A stretch of DNA of 64,000 nt from Campylobacter concisus (GTDB lineage: Bacteria; Campylobacterota; Campylobacteria; Campylobacterales; Campylobacteraceae), in assembly GCF_002913045.1 (NCBI RefSeq), contig NZ_PPAF01000035.1, positions 62,001 through 126,000 on the forward strand, in the 5' to 3' direction. Positions 47,118 through 56,307 of the stretch are shown here, in pieces (the stretch's first letter is position 1; each line of letters begins with the position of its first letter). The translations under genes and the position numbers were made by a program. Under the pieces are notes generated by a model that saw only the letters and a program-made list of their open reading frames with translations, searched no databases and was not told the DNA's origin.

Positions 47118-47852
47118 ATGTCTGGAGTCCTGTTTTTACTAATATTAGGCGGTGCGATATTTCTCTTTATGAATGTCCAAATAGGTAGTAACCGCAAGAA
47201 ACAAGCAGATGTAGATGAGGCTAAATTTCTAGTCTCACTGCTTGCAAAAGTAGCTAAGAGTGACGGTAGAGTTAGCGAGCTAGAGGCTAGGCTGATCACT
47301 CAAGTGCTAGATGATCTAAGCCAGAAAGTTAGCGGCGTTAGCGGTGTGCGTGAGTATCTAAAAGAGGTTTATAAGAGCCAAAAAGAAAATGTAGATAACG
47401 CCTACGAAACCGCTAGAAACTACAAGAGTGCTTTTAATCTAAACTACGATATATGCGTCGCTAGGCTCACATTTTTTCTAAATTTAGCCTACATCGATGG
47501 AGAATTTAACAAAAGCGAGCAAGATGTTATAAGAAATATCGCTTATGGATTTGGCATTGACAAAGATACGCTTGATGAGATTATCTTAAAATTTGATAAT
47601 TTTTATAGTTCAAGATTTAAAACAAATTCTAATACCGGTATAGAAAAAAACGATCCATTTGAGGTTTTAGGACTTAGCAAGAGTGCAAATTTTGATGAGG
47701 TAAAGCTTCGTTATAAAGAGCTTGTTAGACAGTATCATCCCGATATTTTGATGGGTAGGGGAGAGAGTAAAGAGGTTATAGAGAGTTCAACCAAAAAGCT
47801 TCAAGAGATAAATGAGGCTTATGGGCGTTTGAAAGAGAAATTTGGAGCTTAG
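47118..47852 (+). CDS. djlA: DjlA-like membrane J-domain protein (TerB + DnaJ)
   Basis: A 244-residue protein with one N-terminal membrane segment (residues 3-20), a TerB-like domain (about 35-160) and a C-terminal J domain (DPFEVLGLSKSA, HPD at 207-209). It would recruit DnaK to the membrane. The homologous slot in C. jejuni (Cj0954) also encodes a DnaJ-like protein between purL and purH. It follows the protease gene by one base and precedes a family-3 gene with no gap. Confidence 0.9.
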   Translation: MSGVLFLLILGGAIFLFMNVQIGSNRKKQADVDEAKFLVSLLAKVAKSDGRVSELEARLITQVLDDLSQKVSGVSGVREYLKEVYKSQKENVDNAYETARNYKSAFNLNYDICVARLTFFLNLAYIDGEFNKSEQDVIRNIAYGFGIDKDTLDEIILKFDNFYSSRFKTNSNTGIEKNDPFEVLGLSKSANFDEVKLRYKELVRQYHPDILMGRGESKEVIESSTKKLQEINEAYGRLKEKFGA

Positions 47853-48419
47853 ATGAAGAAAATTGCTATTTTGCTTTTGGCGGCGGTTGCCTTTTGTAAA
47901 GAGCTAAGCGTGACCGATCTTAATGGCAATGAGATCAAATTTGAACTAAAAGATAACGCACTTTTTGAAAATGGTAAAAAAATAGGCGACTACAACAAAA
48001 CAAGTAGTGTTAGTATTATTCTCGCCAGCTATAGTGGCATGGAGAGTAGTTTTAAGGCTGTAAAGACTAAAAATTTAAATGAATTTAAAGAGTATATATT
48101 TTCAGATGAAGGCGGCATAAAGGTTGTCAAATTTAGCTCAAAAAGCCCTATATGTGAGGCCTTTGGTAAAAATGAGGCCGTAAATTTAAACGTGTTAAAT
48201 TCTAGCTACTTTAATGGCAGACAAATTTCAAGATATGCTTTTAGTGTTGATATCGTTGGTGGCAAGCTAGAAAATTTAAATAAAAATAGTCATTTTGCCA
48301 TAAAATCAAGCGATAAAAATTTAAAAAAACTTGAAAGCATAACGGAACAAAATATTAAAAAAGATACAGCTATGGGGCTACTTGTGCTTGAAAAGGCGAT
48401 GTGTTTGGCGGAGAAATAA
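47853..48419 (+). CDS. Two-cysteine secreted protein, family member 3
   Basis: A 188-residue exported protein. The signal ends AVAFC, which is not a classical lipobox, so lipid attachment is doubtful. In the mature part the two cysteines are again in a PICEAF stretch and near the C-terminus (KAMC). Residues 38-48 (LFENGKKIGDY) parallel [11 protein letters not shown] of the next gene, making 3 and 4 the closer pair. AT-rich codons, unlike members 1 and 2. Function unknown. Confidence 0.72.
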   Translation: MKKIAILLLAAVAFCKELSVTDLNGNEIKFELKDNALFENGKKIGDYNKTSSVSIILASYSGMESSFKAVKTKNLNEFKEYIFSDEGGIKVVKFSSKSPICEAFGKNEAVNLNVLNSSYFNGRQISRYAFSVDIVGGKLENLNKNSHFAIKSSDKNLKKLESITEQNIKKDTAMGLLVLEKAMCLAEK

Positions 48420-48449
48420 AATAAATTTAATCAATCTAAAGGAGAAAAA

Positions 48450-49052
48450 ATGAGAGAAATTTTGCTAGCAGTTATTATAGCGATAGGATTAAGCGGGTGT
48501 TTTGCTCCTCCAGAACCTATGTATTTTAAGACGCAAGACAAGGTTGTCGAATATAGTTTTGACGACAAAGGTAAATTATATGAAGATGGAAAATTACTCG
48601 GAGACTACACTGATATCTCACGGGAAACACAGGTGTTACTTAGAGATGATAGTGGCAAATCCTATGTAAATTTCAATATTTATAAAACAAAAGGCGTGAA
48701 GTCGGCAACTATATATCTGTTTCAGCGAGAATCGGAATTTGCTGCTATCACAACAAAGGGTAGTGGTGATAGCATTTGTTACGCTTATATGGCAGGAGAG
48801 AATTTAGATATTAGTGGATTTGCAAGTGTTTATAACAAAGAAGATATACTTTTTTCATACACTTTTGAGGGCACGTTAGACAAAAAAGAGTCCAAAATGC
48901 AAAAAATTAATGAATTGTATGTTAGTAGAAGTTTCTTGGATGCTAATGGTGGCGAGGAAAAATCAAAAGTGATTAGTGGAGAGATAATCAAGCTATATGG
49001 TTCTCATAAGCTAAAATTTATAAGAGATATTTTGAGTAAAGAGTGTAGATGA
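48450..49052 (+). CDS. Two-cysteine lipoprotein, family member 4
   Basis: A 200-residue lipoprotein with lipobox GLSGC (Cys17) and AAAGGAG before the ATG at 48450. The two further cysteines are in SICYAY and at the very end (SKEC). Residues 42-52 ([11 protein letters not shown]) match member 3. purH starts 23 bases later. Function unknown. Confidence 0.75.
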   Translation: MREILLAVIIAIGLSGCFAPPEPMYFKTQDKVVEYSFDDKGKLYEDGKLLGDYTDISRETQVLLRDDSGKSYVNFNIYKTKGVKSATIYLFQRESEFAAITTKGSGDSICYAYMAGENLDISGFASVYNKEDILFSYTFEGTLDKKESKMQKINELYVSRSFLDANGGEEKSKVISGEIIKLYGSHKLKFIRDILSKECR

Positions 49053-49075
49053 TAAAATTTAATAAAGGAGAAAAA

Positions 49076-50608
49076 ATGAGAGCGTTGCTTAGCGTTAGCG
49101 ATAAAGAGGGCATTGTAGAGTTTGCAAAGGGGCTGGAAGAGCTTGGCTGGCAGATACTTTCAACTGGTGGCACCTATAAACTTTTAAGGAGCGAGGGCGT
49201 CAAGGCTACTGAAGTTAGTGAATTTACGGCTTCACCTGAGATGTTTGAGGGTAGGGTAAAGACGCTTCATCCAAAGATACATGGCGGTATTTTACATAAG
49301 CGCGACGACGCTACGCATGTGGCTCAGGCAAAAGAGCATGGCATAGAGGGTATAGACCTAGTTTGTGTAAATTTATATCCATTTAAAGAGACTACGATTA
49401 GGACTGATGACTTTGCTGAGATCATCGAAAATATCGATATCGGTGGCCCAGCCATGGTAAGAAGTGCAGCTAAAAATTTTAAAGACGTGCTTATCGTTAC
49501 AAGCGTGCTTGATTATGATGAAATTTTAAAGCGCCTAAGAGAGAAAAGCGATGATTTTGAGTTTAGAAGATCTCTGATGATAAAGGCATTTGAGCACACA
49601 GCGGCTTATGATAGCATGATCGCAAACTATATGAATGATAGGTTTAATGGCGGTTTTGGCGATGCTAGATTTATCGTGGGAAGCAAGGTTTTTGACACGA
49701 GATATGGCGAAAATCCACACCAAAAAGGCGCACTTTATGAGTTTGATTATTTCTTCACAAACAACTTTAGAGCCCTAAAAGGCGAGGCAAGTTTCAATAA
49801 TATGACCGATATAAATGGTGCGCTAATGCTAGCAACTAGTTTTGATGACGCTCCAGCAGTGGCTATCATCAAGCACGCTAACCCTTGCGGTTTTGCGGTA
49901 AAAGATACCTTGCTAGAGAGCTACGAGGCTGCGCTTAAATGTGATCCGATCTCAGCTTACGGCGGTGTAGTAGCGATAAATGGCACACTTGATGAAAAGC
50001 TAGCTAAAAAGATAAATGAAATTTACGTTGAAGTAATCATCGCTGCAAATGTCGATGATGCAGCTCTTAAAGTATTTGAGAGTAAAAAACGCATCAAAAT
50101 TTTCACTCAAGACAATAAATTTTTAGTTCGCTCAAATGATAAATTTGACTTTAAGCACGTTGATGGTGGATTTGTATTTCAAGAAAGAGACTATGTAAGG
50201 GACGAAGAGCTTGAAAATATGAAGCAAATGAGCAAGAAATTTGCAACTGGTAGCGAGCTAAAAGATGCTCAGATCGCGTGGAAAGTGGCTGCGCTAACGA
50301 AGAGCAACTGCGTAGTTTATGTAAAAGATGGCGCAATGGTAGCTATTGGCATGGGTATGACAAGCCGTGTGGATGCTGCACGTGCAGCCGTAGCAAAGGC
50401 AAAAGAGCTAAAGATCGATCTAAGCGGCTGCGTACTTGCAAGTGAGGCGTTCTTCCCATTTAGAGATAGCATTGACATCGCTAGTAAGGTCGGCGTAAAA
50501 TGTGTCATCGAGCCAGGTGGCAGCATCAGAGATGATGAGGTGATAGAGGCTGCCAATGAGCATGGCATGTCGCTATACTTTACTGGCGTTAGACACTTTT
50601 TACACTAA
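49076..50608 (+). CDS. purH: AICAR transformylase / IMP cyclohydrolase
   Basis: Performs the last two steps of purine synthesis. It has 510 residues from the ATG at 49076, which has AAAGGAG; a longer reading from 49049 lacks such a site. Order: IMP cyclohydrolase domain ([24 protein letters not shown]) then the transformylase domain ([21 protein letters not shown]). It ends the purL-purH run before a strong terminator. Confidence 0.98.
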   Translation: MRALLSVSDKEGIVEFAKGLEELGWQILSTGGTYKLLRSEGVKATEVSEFTASPEMFEGRVKTLHPKIHGGILHKRDDATHVAQAKEHGIEGIDLVCVNLYPFKETTIRTDDFAEIIENIDIGGPAMVRSAAKNFKDVLIVTSVLDYDEILKRLREKSDDFEFRRSLMIKAFEHTAAYDSMIANYMNDRFNGGFGDARFIVGSKVFDTRYGENPHQKGALYEFDYFFTNNFRALKGEASFNNMTDINGALMLATSFDDAPAVAIIKHANPCGFAVKDTLLESYEAALKCDPISAYGGVVAINGTLDEKLAKKINEIYVEVIIAANVDDAALKVFESKKRIKIFTQDNKFLVRSNDKFDFKHVDGGFVFQERDYVRDEELENMKQMSKKFATGSELKDAQIAWKVAALTKSNCVVYVKDGAMVAIGMGMTSRVDAARAAVAKAKELKIDLSGCVLASEAFFPFRDSIDIASKVGVKCVIEPGGSIRDDEVIEAANEHGMSLYFTGVRHFLH

Positions 50609-50613
50609 AATTT

Positions 50614-50634
50614 AGGGGCGCTTGCCCCTTTCTT
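50614..50634 (+). terminator. Terminator after purH
   Basis: AGGGGC (50614-50619), a 4-base loop, then GCCCCT (50624-50629) followed by TTCTTC, immediately after the purH stop. Confidence 0.8.
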
Positions 50635-50658
50635 CACACTTTATAACTTTAATTTTCG

Positions 50659-50664
50659 TATAAT
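50659..50664 (+). promoter_or_regulatory. -10 box of the msrAB gene
   Basis: CGTATAAT gives TATAAT 25 bases before the ATG at 50689, with AAAGGAG between. Preceding sequence is T-rich. Confidence 0.6.
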
Positions 50665-50688
50665 CTTTCAAAAATAAAAGGAGATAGA

Positions 50689-51729
50689 ATGAAAAAGATC
50701 TTAAAATTTATCTTAATGGCAACAGTGTTTTTTGGTCTAAATTTGATGGCAAAAGATGAGCTTATAAAGGAGCAGACGATGGCAGGGCAAAATTTAAAAG
50801 AAATTTATCTAGCAGGTGGTTGCTTTTGGGGTATGCAGGGATATTTTAAAAAGATATTTGGCGTAGTGGATACAAAGGTAGGCTACGCGAATGGCAAGAG
50901 CGAAAATACTAGCTACCGCGAGCTTCATGAAAGTGATCATGCTGAAACGCTTTATGTAAAATACGACGAAAATAGAGTCGCTTTGGCTGAAATTTTGGCT
51001 CATTTTTTTAGAGTGATCGACCCGACCTCTCTAAATAAACAAGGTAATGACGTAGGTAGGCAGTATAGAAGCGGAATTTACTATGTTAGTGATAGTGATC
51101 TGCCAACGATAGAGAGCTTTATGAAAATAGAGCAAAAGAAATTTAAAGATAAGATCGTGGTTGAGGTGGCGCCACTTAAAAATTTCGTCTTAGGCGAAGA
51201 GTATCATCAAGACTATCTTGATAAAAATCCTTTTGGATATTGTCACATCGACCTAGGTTTAGCCAATAAACCACTTTACGATGAGGCGAAATTTAAGCCG
51301 CTTAGTAAAGATGAGCTAAAGAAAAAATTAAGTAGCGAGCAGTATGCCGTGACGCAAGAAGCAGCGACCGAGAGGCCATTTAGCAGCGAGTATGATAAAT
51401 TTAATCAAAAAGGCATTTATGTAGATATAACGAGTGGAAAGCCACTTTTCTCAAGCGCAGATAAATTTGATGCAGGATGTGGCTGGCCAAGCTTTACAAA
51501 GCCTATCACGACAACGGCGCTTGCGTATAGCGAGGACAACTCATTTATGATGAAAAGGGTTGAAGTTAGGTCTCAAAACAGCGATGCGCACCTTGGGCAT
51601 GTTTTTGATGATGGTCCAAGCGATAAGGGTGGGCTAAGGTACTGCATAAATGGTGCAAGTCTTAAATTTATACCGCTTGAAGACATGGCTAGGCTGGGAT
51701 ATGAGGAATTTATACCTTACGTAAAATAG
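50689..51729 (+). CDS. msrAB: Secreted MsrA-MsrB fusion, methionine sulfoxide reductase
   Basis: A 346-residue periplasmic protein that reduces both R and S forms of methionine sulfoxide. A signal peptide (about residues 1-21, FFGLNLMA) is followed by MsrA with GCFWG at 44-48 (Cys45 catalytic) and [12 protein letters not shown]. MsrB follows with [16 protein letters not shown] and the catalytic Cys319 in RYCINGA. Only the second Cys of CGWPSF-type zinc pairs is partly visible. It has its own promoter after the purH terminator. Confidence 0.95.
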   Translation: MKKILKFILMATVFFGLNLMAKDELIKEQTMAGQNLKEIYLAGGCFWGMQGYFKKIFGVVDTKVGYANGKSENTSYRELHESDHAETLYVKYDENRVALAEILAHFFRVIDPTSLNKQGNDVGRQYRSGIYYVSDSDLPTIESFMKIEQKKFKDKIVVEVAPLKNFVLGEEYHQDYLDKNPFGYCHIDLGLANKPLYDEAKFKPLSKDELKKKLSSEQYAVTQEAATERPFSSEYDKFNQKGIYVDITSGKPLFSSADKFDAGCGWPSFTKPITTTALAYSEDNSFMMKRVEVRSQNSDAHLGHVFDDGPSDKGGLRYCINGASLKFIPLEDMARLGYEEFIPYVK

Positions 51730-51772
51730 CTTTTGTTGAAGCAAATCAATAGTTTGAAAAGTTTAATCAGAG

Positions 51773-51778
51773 TATAAT
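51773..51778 (+). promoter_or_regulatory. -10 box of the DUF2249 gene
   Basis: AGTATAAT gives TATAAT 25 bases before the ATG at 51803. No TTAAC-N4-GTTAA (NssR-type) site is visible in the 73-base gap. Confidence 0.6.
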
Positions 51779-51802
51779 TCTCCAAAATTAAAAGGAGAAA
51801 AA

Positions 51803-52141
51803 ATGAGCGATTTTTTCAAAAACGCAGAGCAGTTTAATGTCGATGGTGCAACTGTGCCATTTTATAAATTTAATGAAAATGGTGTAAATTTTGTTGGCTT
51901 TGATTCACGTCCTTGCGTGCCGCCAGAGCCAATGGTCAATGCATTAATCGCTATTAAATTTGCTGATAAAAATACAAAAATTATGATGCTAAATCATAAA
52001 TTTCCAGCTGGTCTTATACCAAAGATAGATAAGAGCTTTGATATAGAGCGTGAAGATATAGATGGTGGGGCTGTAAAGATGGTTTTTAGCCTAAAAGACG
52101 GCGCAAATATAGAAGACGTAGATACGAGTCTTTGCCACTAA
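51803..52141 (+). CDS. DUF2249-like protein
   Basis: A 112-residue cytosolic protein. The sequence DSRPCVPPEPMVNAL matches the DUF2249 signature (an acidic residue, then PPEPM), and FPAGLIPKI with DIDGGAVKMVF continues the fold. In other bacteria DUF2249 proteins occur with hemerythrins, NnrS and DUF59 proteins in nitric-oxide or iron-sulfur contexts. Here the next two genes are of those types, so the context is consistent. The exact role is unknown. Confidence 0.72.
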   Translation: MSDFFKNAEQFNVDGATVPFYKFNENGVNFVGFDSRPCVPPEPMVNALIAIKFADKNTKIMMLNHKFPAGLIPKIDKSFDIEREDIDGGAVKMVFSLKDGANIEDVDTSLCH

Positions 52142-52142
52142 G

Positions 52143-53333
52143 ATGCTTTTAAATACTTATGCACCACCATTTAAGTTAGTCGGTGGATATTTTATTGCTG
52201 GAATTTTGTTTTTGGCATTAAGTGTGCCGGCATTCTTTTATGCAGATTTTGATGCGATTAGCTCACTAAATACAGCTGGTTTTTTGCATATATTTTTTGT
52301 TGGCTTTGTTATGAGCATTATCATCGGAGCGCTCTATCAGCTAACTTCAGTCATCTTAGAAAAGCCATTTTTTACAGCAAAAGGTGCTATTTTAAATTTG
52401 GCTATTTTTTGTCTATCGTTGCTGGGCATGTGCTACGGGATGTTATTTGCTGAGGCTAAAATTTTACAAATTAGTGGAGTTTTGCTTTTTTGCTCACTCG
52501 CTTTTTTTGCTACGACGTACGCATTAAGCTTTATGGATAATGAAAAAAAGAGCTTTGCAGCCTTTGCACTTTTTATTTCAGCTATCTTTTTGATAATTGG
52601 AATAACGCTTGGTTTTTGCTTGCTTATGATACTTAGTGGCACGCTGATGCTTGATTTTGAGATGACACTAAAATTTCACGTTTATTTTGTACTGGGATTT
52701 GTGTTCCTTGTGATACTTGGAGCTGCTAGCGTACTCCTACCTATGTTTGCGCTAGCTCACGATCTAAAATTTACACTTAGCAAGGCCTCACTAGCATGCT
52801 ATATTTTGGGTGGTATCTTGCTAGCTTTTAATGAAAATTTATCTATTTTGTCAATATGTTTAGCGGCTTTACTTTTTATAGCTCAAGCACTTTATATTTT
52901 AAAAAAACGCGTTAGAAAGGCGTATGATTACTGGAATGTAAATATCGTGCTTTCGTTGGTGGCTTTACTTGGTGCTGCTGTTTTTATAGCTTTGGATAAA
53001 TTAAATTTAGCTGCATATTTTTTAATATATGGCTTTTTATTTGCTTTTATCGTAGCCCATCTTTACAAGATTGCACCATTTCTCATATGGTATCACTATG
53101 TAGCACCTTTTGTTGGAAAGGTAAAAGTGCCACTTCTTGATGCCATGATACTAAAAAAGATAGCTTATTTTGGTATAGCTTTTAATGCTATCTCGCTTCT
53201 TTGCTATCTTCTCTCAACTTGCTTTGAACTAGAAATTTTAGTGCAAGCTGGTATGATTTTTATAGCTATTAGTATAGTTTTGCTATCGATAAATATAATA
53301 AATATTTTTAGATTTACTGGTTTTAAAGGATAA
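52143..53333 (+). CDS. NnrS-like polytopic membrane protein
   Basis: A 396-residue membrane protein with about twelve hydrophobic segments. Histidines sit at positions expected for a heme-copper-type NnrS fold: H49, H179, H206, H306 and H318, with FLHIFFVGF, KFHVYFVLGF and FIVAHLYK. NnrS proteins relieve nitric-oxide stress. It starts one base after the DUF2249 stop and is followed by a DUF59 gene after three bases. The assignment rests on residue pattern and neighbours. Confidence 0.6.
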   Translation: MLLNTYAPPFKLVGGYFIAGILFLALSVPAFFYADFDAISSLNTAGFLHIFFVGFVMSIIIGALYQLTSVILEKPFFTAKGAILNLAIFCLSLLGMCYGMLFAEAKILQISGVLLFCSLAFFATTYALSFMDNEKKSFAAFALFISAIFLIIGITLGFCLLMILSGTLMLDFEMTLKFHVYFVLGFVFLVILGAASVLLPMFALAHDLKFTLSKASLACYILGGILLAFNENLSILSICLAALLFIAQALYILKKRVRKAYDYWNVNIVLSLVALLGAAVFIALDKLNLAAYFLIYGFLFAFIVAHLYKIAPFLIWYHYVAPFVGKVKVPLLDAMILKKIAYFGIAFNAISLLCYLLSTCFELEILVQAGMIFIAISIVLLSINIINIFRFTGFKG

Positions 53334-53336
53334 AAA

Positions 53337-53630
53337 ATGAAAGAAAAAATTTATAACGCACTGTCAAATATCGTTGATCCAGAAGTTGGCTTTGATATCG
53401 TTTCGCTTGGACTTATATACGATGCGAGCTGCGATGAAAATGGCAAAGCAAAAGTTACTATGACGCTTTCAACTAAATCTTGCCCACTACATGAAATGAT
53501 ACTTGGCTGGGTAGAAACTGCCGTGCTTGATATAGAAGGTATCAAAGAGTGCGAGATCGACCTTGTTTGGGAGCCTGAGTGGAATATACAAATGGCAAGT
53601 GATTTTGTAAAAGCACAACTTGGAGTTTAA
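53337..53630 (+). CDS. DUF59 / MIP18-type iron-sulfur assembly protein
   Basis: A 97-residue protein with the family start NIVDPEVGFDIVSLGLIYD, then STKSCPLHEMI containing the conserved cysteine, and LVWEPEW near the end. This family helps load iron-sulfur clusters. It is the third gene of the DUF2249 / NnrS-like run. Confidence 0.92.
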   Translation: MKEKIYNALSNIVDPEVGFDIVSLGLIYDASCDENGKAKVTMTLSTKSCPLHEMILGWVETAVLDIEGIKECEIDLVWEPEWNIQMASDFVKAQLGV

Positions 53631-53672
53631 TTTTTAAGTTTTTAGATTTGAAAGTTTGTAAATTTTTATAAG

Positions 53673-53700
53673 CTAGAGAGCAAAAGCTCTCTAGAAATTT
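53673..53700. terminator. Bidirectional terminator between DUF59 and ftsZ
   Basis: CTAGAGAGC (53673-53681), loop AAAA, then GCTCTCTAG (53686-53694), a perfect 9-base stem followed by AAATTTT between convergent genes. Confidence 0.82.
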
Positions 53701-53719
53701 TAAGGAGTTTGTTTTTTTA

Positions 53720-54859
53720 TTAGTCCATTTGATGGCGCATAAATGATGGCACATCAAGTTGCGACATATAGTCTTCGTCATATCCACCACTAACTTTTTT
53801 AAGTCTTAATATACGCTCTTTTTTTATGATATCGTTTGCATTAGAAGTTTGTACTTCATCTTTTTTCTCAGCTTCTTTTTGTGAGCTTTGAAAACCTGTG
53901 GCTATTATTGTAACTTCAACTTTATTATCTTCTATTTTGTCATCAGTTGTTGTGCCAAATATAATTTCAGCATCTTCATCTGCTGCCTCATGAATAATAC
54001 TCATCGCATTATTGATATCAGCTAGTGGGCAACTAGGGCTTATTCTAAAATGAACTAAAATACCAAATGCACCATTTATTGTCATGTTATCAAGAAGTGG
54101 TGATTGTATAGCATTTTTTATAGCTTCTTGTGCTGCATCTTCGCCACTTGCTTCGCCAACACCCATTAAAGCTAGTCCTCTATGGCTCATAATCGTTCTA
54201 ACATCAGCAAAGTCTAGATTTATATCGCTTTTTCCTGAATCAAGTACGATCGTACTCATGCCATTGACGGCTCTTGCAAGTACTTCATCGACCATTTCGA
54301 AGCTTTCTTTTATACCAGCATTTTTATCAATTAATGTTAGGAGTTTATCGTTTGGAATGACAACAATAGAATCGCTTTCTTTTCTAAGTTCCTCAAGGCC
54401 ACAATCAGCCAATTTTCTACGTTTTTTTCCTTCAAACATAAAAGGCATAGTAACAACTGCAACTGTTAGTGCACCAATATCTTTTGCAGCTTGAGCAACA
54501 ACTGGAGCAGCACCAGTACCAGTTCCGCCACCGAGTCCTGTACCAATGAAAACTATATCTGATGTCTCAAGTGCACTTTTTACTTCATCGTAGCTCTCTT
54601 CAGCAGCAGCTTTTCCTATTTCAGGTCTCATGCCTGCACCTAGGCCTTTTGTTGTCTTTTCTCCAAGCTGTATTTTTGTATGTGCAAGAGAATTTTCAAG
54701 AGCCTTAGCATCTGTATTGGCAACAATAAGATCTATATTTAAATTTGGATTAACTCTTATTATGTGGTTGACCATATTGCCACCACCTCCACCTACACCT
54801 ACGACCTTTATCTTTGCACCATAGATGCTTTTATTTTCTTCTACTGTGAAGCTACTCAT
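53720..54859 (-). CDS. ftsZ: Cell division protein FtsZ
   Basis: The tubulin-like GTPase of the division ring. The 379 residues show GGGGGNMV near 24-30, the GTP signature GGGTGTGAAP at 110-119, the T7-loop region DFADVRTIM and the C-terminal tail DVPSFMRHQ that binds FtsA. It is downstream of ftsA on the same strand with a 14-base gap. Confidence 0.99.
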   Translation of the reverse strand: MSSFTVEENKSIYGAKIKVVGVGGGGGNMVNHIIRVNPNLNIDLIVANTDAKALENSLAHTKIQLGEKTTKGLGAGMRPEIGKAAAEESYDEVKSALETSDIVFIGTGLGGGTGTGAAPVVAQAAKDIGALTVAVVTMPFMFEGKKRRKLADCGLEELRKESDSIVVIPNDKLLTLIDKNAGIKESFEMVDEVLARAVNGMSTIVLDSGKSDINLDFADVRTIMSHRGLALMGVGEASGEDAAQEAIKNAIQSPLLDNMTINGAFGILVHFRISPSCPLADINNAMSIIHEAADEDAEIIFGTTTDDKIEDNKVEVTIIATGFQSSQKEAEKKDEVQTSNANDIIKKERILRLKKVSGGYDEDYMSQLDVPSFMRHQMD

Positions 54860-54873
54860 TTTTGAAATTCTCC

Positions 54874-56301
54874 TTAAAATAATTGTGTAATACTATACCA
54901 AAATTTTGCAAAAGCATTTGGCTTTTTTTCTTGTTTGCTAATATCTGCAATATTGGCAAGCTCTTCTTTGTTTTTTGATTTATTTGCTACCTCTAATTCA
55001 AAATCTTTATCTGAAAAACTATCCTCTTTTTCATTTGGATCCTGCACCTCTTGTCCAAAATTTTGTACATTTTCCTCTTCTACAAAAACATTTCTAAAAT
55101 TTGCTTTTGGTTTTGAGACTATTTCCCCTTGGTATCTCATTTTTTTCTCAGAATCAATCTCGTATGGGCTAAAGTTGCCAGCACCATACAAACAAAGCCC
55201 TATAGCACAAGAATTTGCTGGATCTCTTAAAATTTCAAATAATCCATCCATTTCCTTTGGTTTTGCTATACGAACTGGCATTTTGTCAAATATTGCAGAT
55301 GCAAGATCTCTAATACCTTCTAGCTTAGTCATACCACCAGTAAGTATTATTCCAGCACCAATGCTATCTTTATAGCCGCTATCTTCTAGCATTTTAGCAA
55401 GTACCATAAGGGTTTCTTCTGCTCTGGCATATATAACATTTGATATTATGTCTAGTGAAACTTCGTGGCTTTTTGTTTCATCTCCAAGGATCGGGAGCTC
55501 TATTAGATCAACTGACTTATTTATTAAAGCGCCATAGCCTAATTTTATCTCTTCTGCCTTTGGAAGTGGTGTATGCAGAGCCATAGAAAGATCATTTGTA
55601 ATGTTTGCTGAGCCAACAGGTAAAAATTCATTGTATCTTATAGAATTTCCAGAATGCACTACAAGATTACAAGTAGCACCACCCATATCAACAAGTGCGG
55701 CACCAAGCTCTTTCTCATCTTTTGTTAATGTTGCTATCGCAGAAGCATATCCTGAAAGGACTATGTTATCTAGTTGAACGCCTGCTAAATTTACGGCTTT
55801 TCTTAGGTTGCTAATAGATGATTTTTGTACTGTAACAATATGTGTTTGCACTTCCAGTCTACTACCATTCATGCCTATTGGATCTTCAATGTGTTCTTGT
55901 CCATCTACTTTAAAATTATAAGGAAGAACATGTAATTTTTCATACTCATGAGGTATATCAGCAGTATGATCGGCCATTTGCATAGCACGCTCGATCTCTT
56001 TTATACCTATTTCATGATTTGGTATATTTACTACACCACTACTGTCAACGCTTTTTGTATACGCACCAGAAATAGAAACTATGACTTTTTCATAGCGTGT
56101 TCCTGCAACTCTTTGTGCTTCTATCAATGCATTTTTTATCGACTTTGCAGCTTGCTCAATATTGGTTATAACACCTTTTCTTATTCCTTGTGTTTTTTCA
56201 GTTCCAATTCCAATTATCTTAATGCCATTTTCATCATGTTGTGCTATTACTGCACAAATCTGGAAAGAGCCGATATCTATACCTAAAATTTTTGTACTCA
56301 A
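54874..56301 (-). CDS. ftsA: Cell division protein FtsA
   Basis: An actin-fold protein that tethers FtsZ to the membrane. The 475 residues show ILGIDIGSFQI at the start, LVDMGGATCNL, TGGMTKLEG and a C-terminal amphipathic helix (FAKFWYSITQLF). It starts with TTG at 56301 behind AAGGTA. A long acidic linker precedes the helix. Confidence 0.97.
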   Translation of the reverse strand: MSTKILGIDIGSFQICAVIAQHDENGIKIIGIGTEKTQGIRKGVITNIEQAAKSIKNALIEAQRVAGTRYEKVIVSISGAYTKSVDSSGVVNIPNHEIGIKEIERAMQMADHTADIPHEYEKLHVLPYNFKVDGQEHIEDPIGMNGSRLEVQTHIVTVQKSSISNLRKAVNLAGVQLDNIVLSGYASAIATLTKDEKELGAALVDMGGATCNLVVHSGNSIRYNEFLPVGSANITNDLSMALHTPLPKAEEIKLGYGALINKSVDLIELPILGDETKSHEVSLDIISNVIYARAEETLMVLAKMLEDSGYKDSIGAGIILTGGMTKLEGIRDLASAIFDKMPVRIAKPKEMDGLFEILRDPANSCAIGLCLYGAGNFSPYEIDSEKKMRYQGEIVSKPKANFRNVFVEEENVQNFGQEVQDPNEKEDSFSDKDFELEVANKSKNKEELANIADISKQEKKPNAFAKFWYSITQLF

Positions 56302-56307
56302 GATAAA

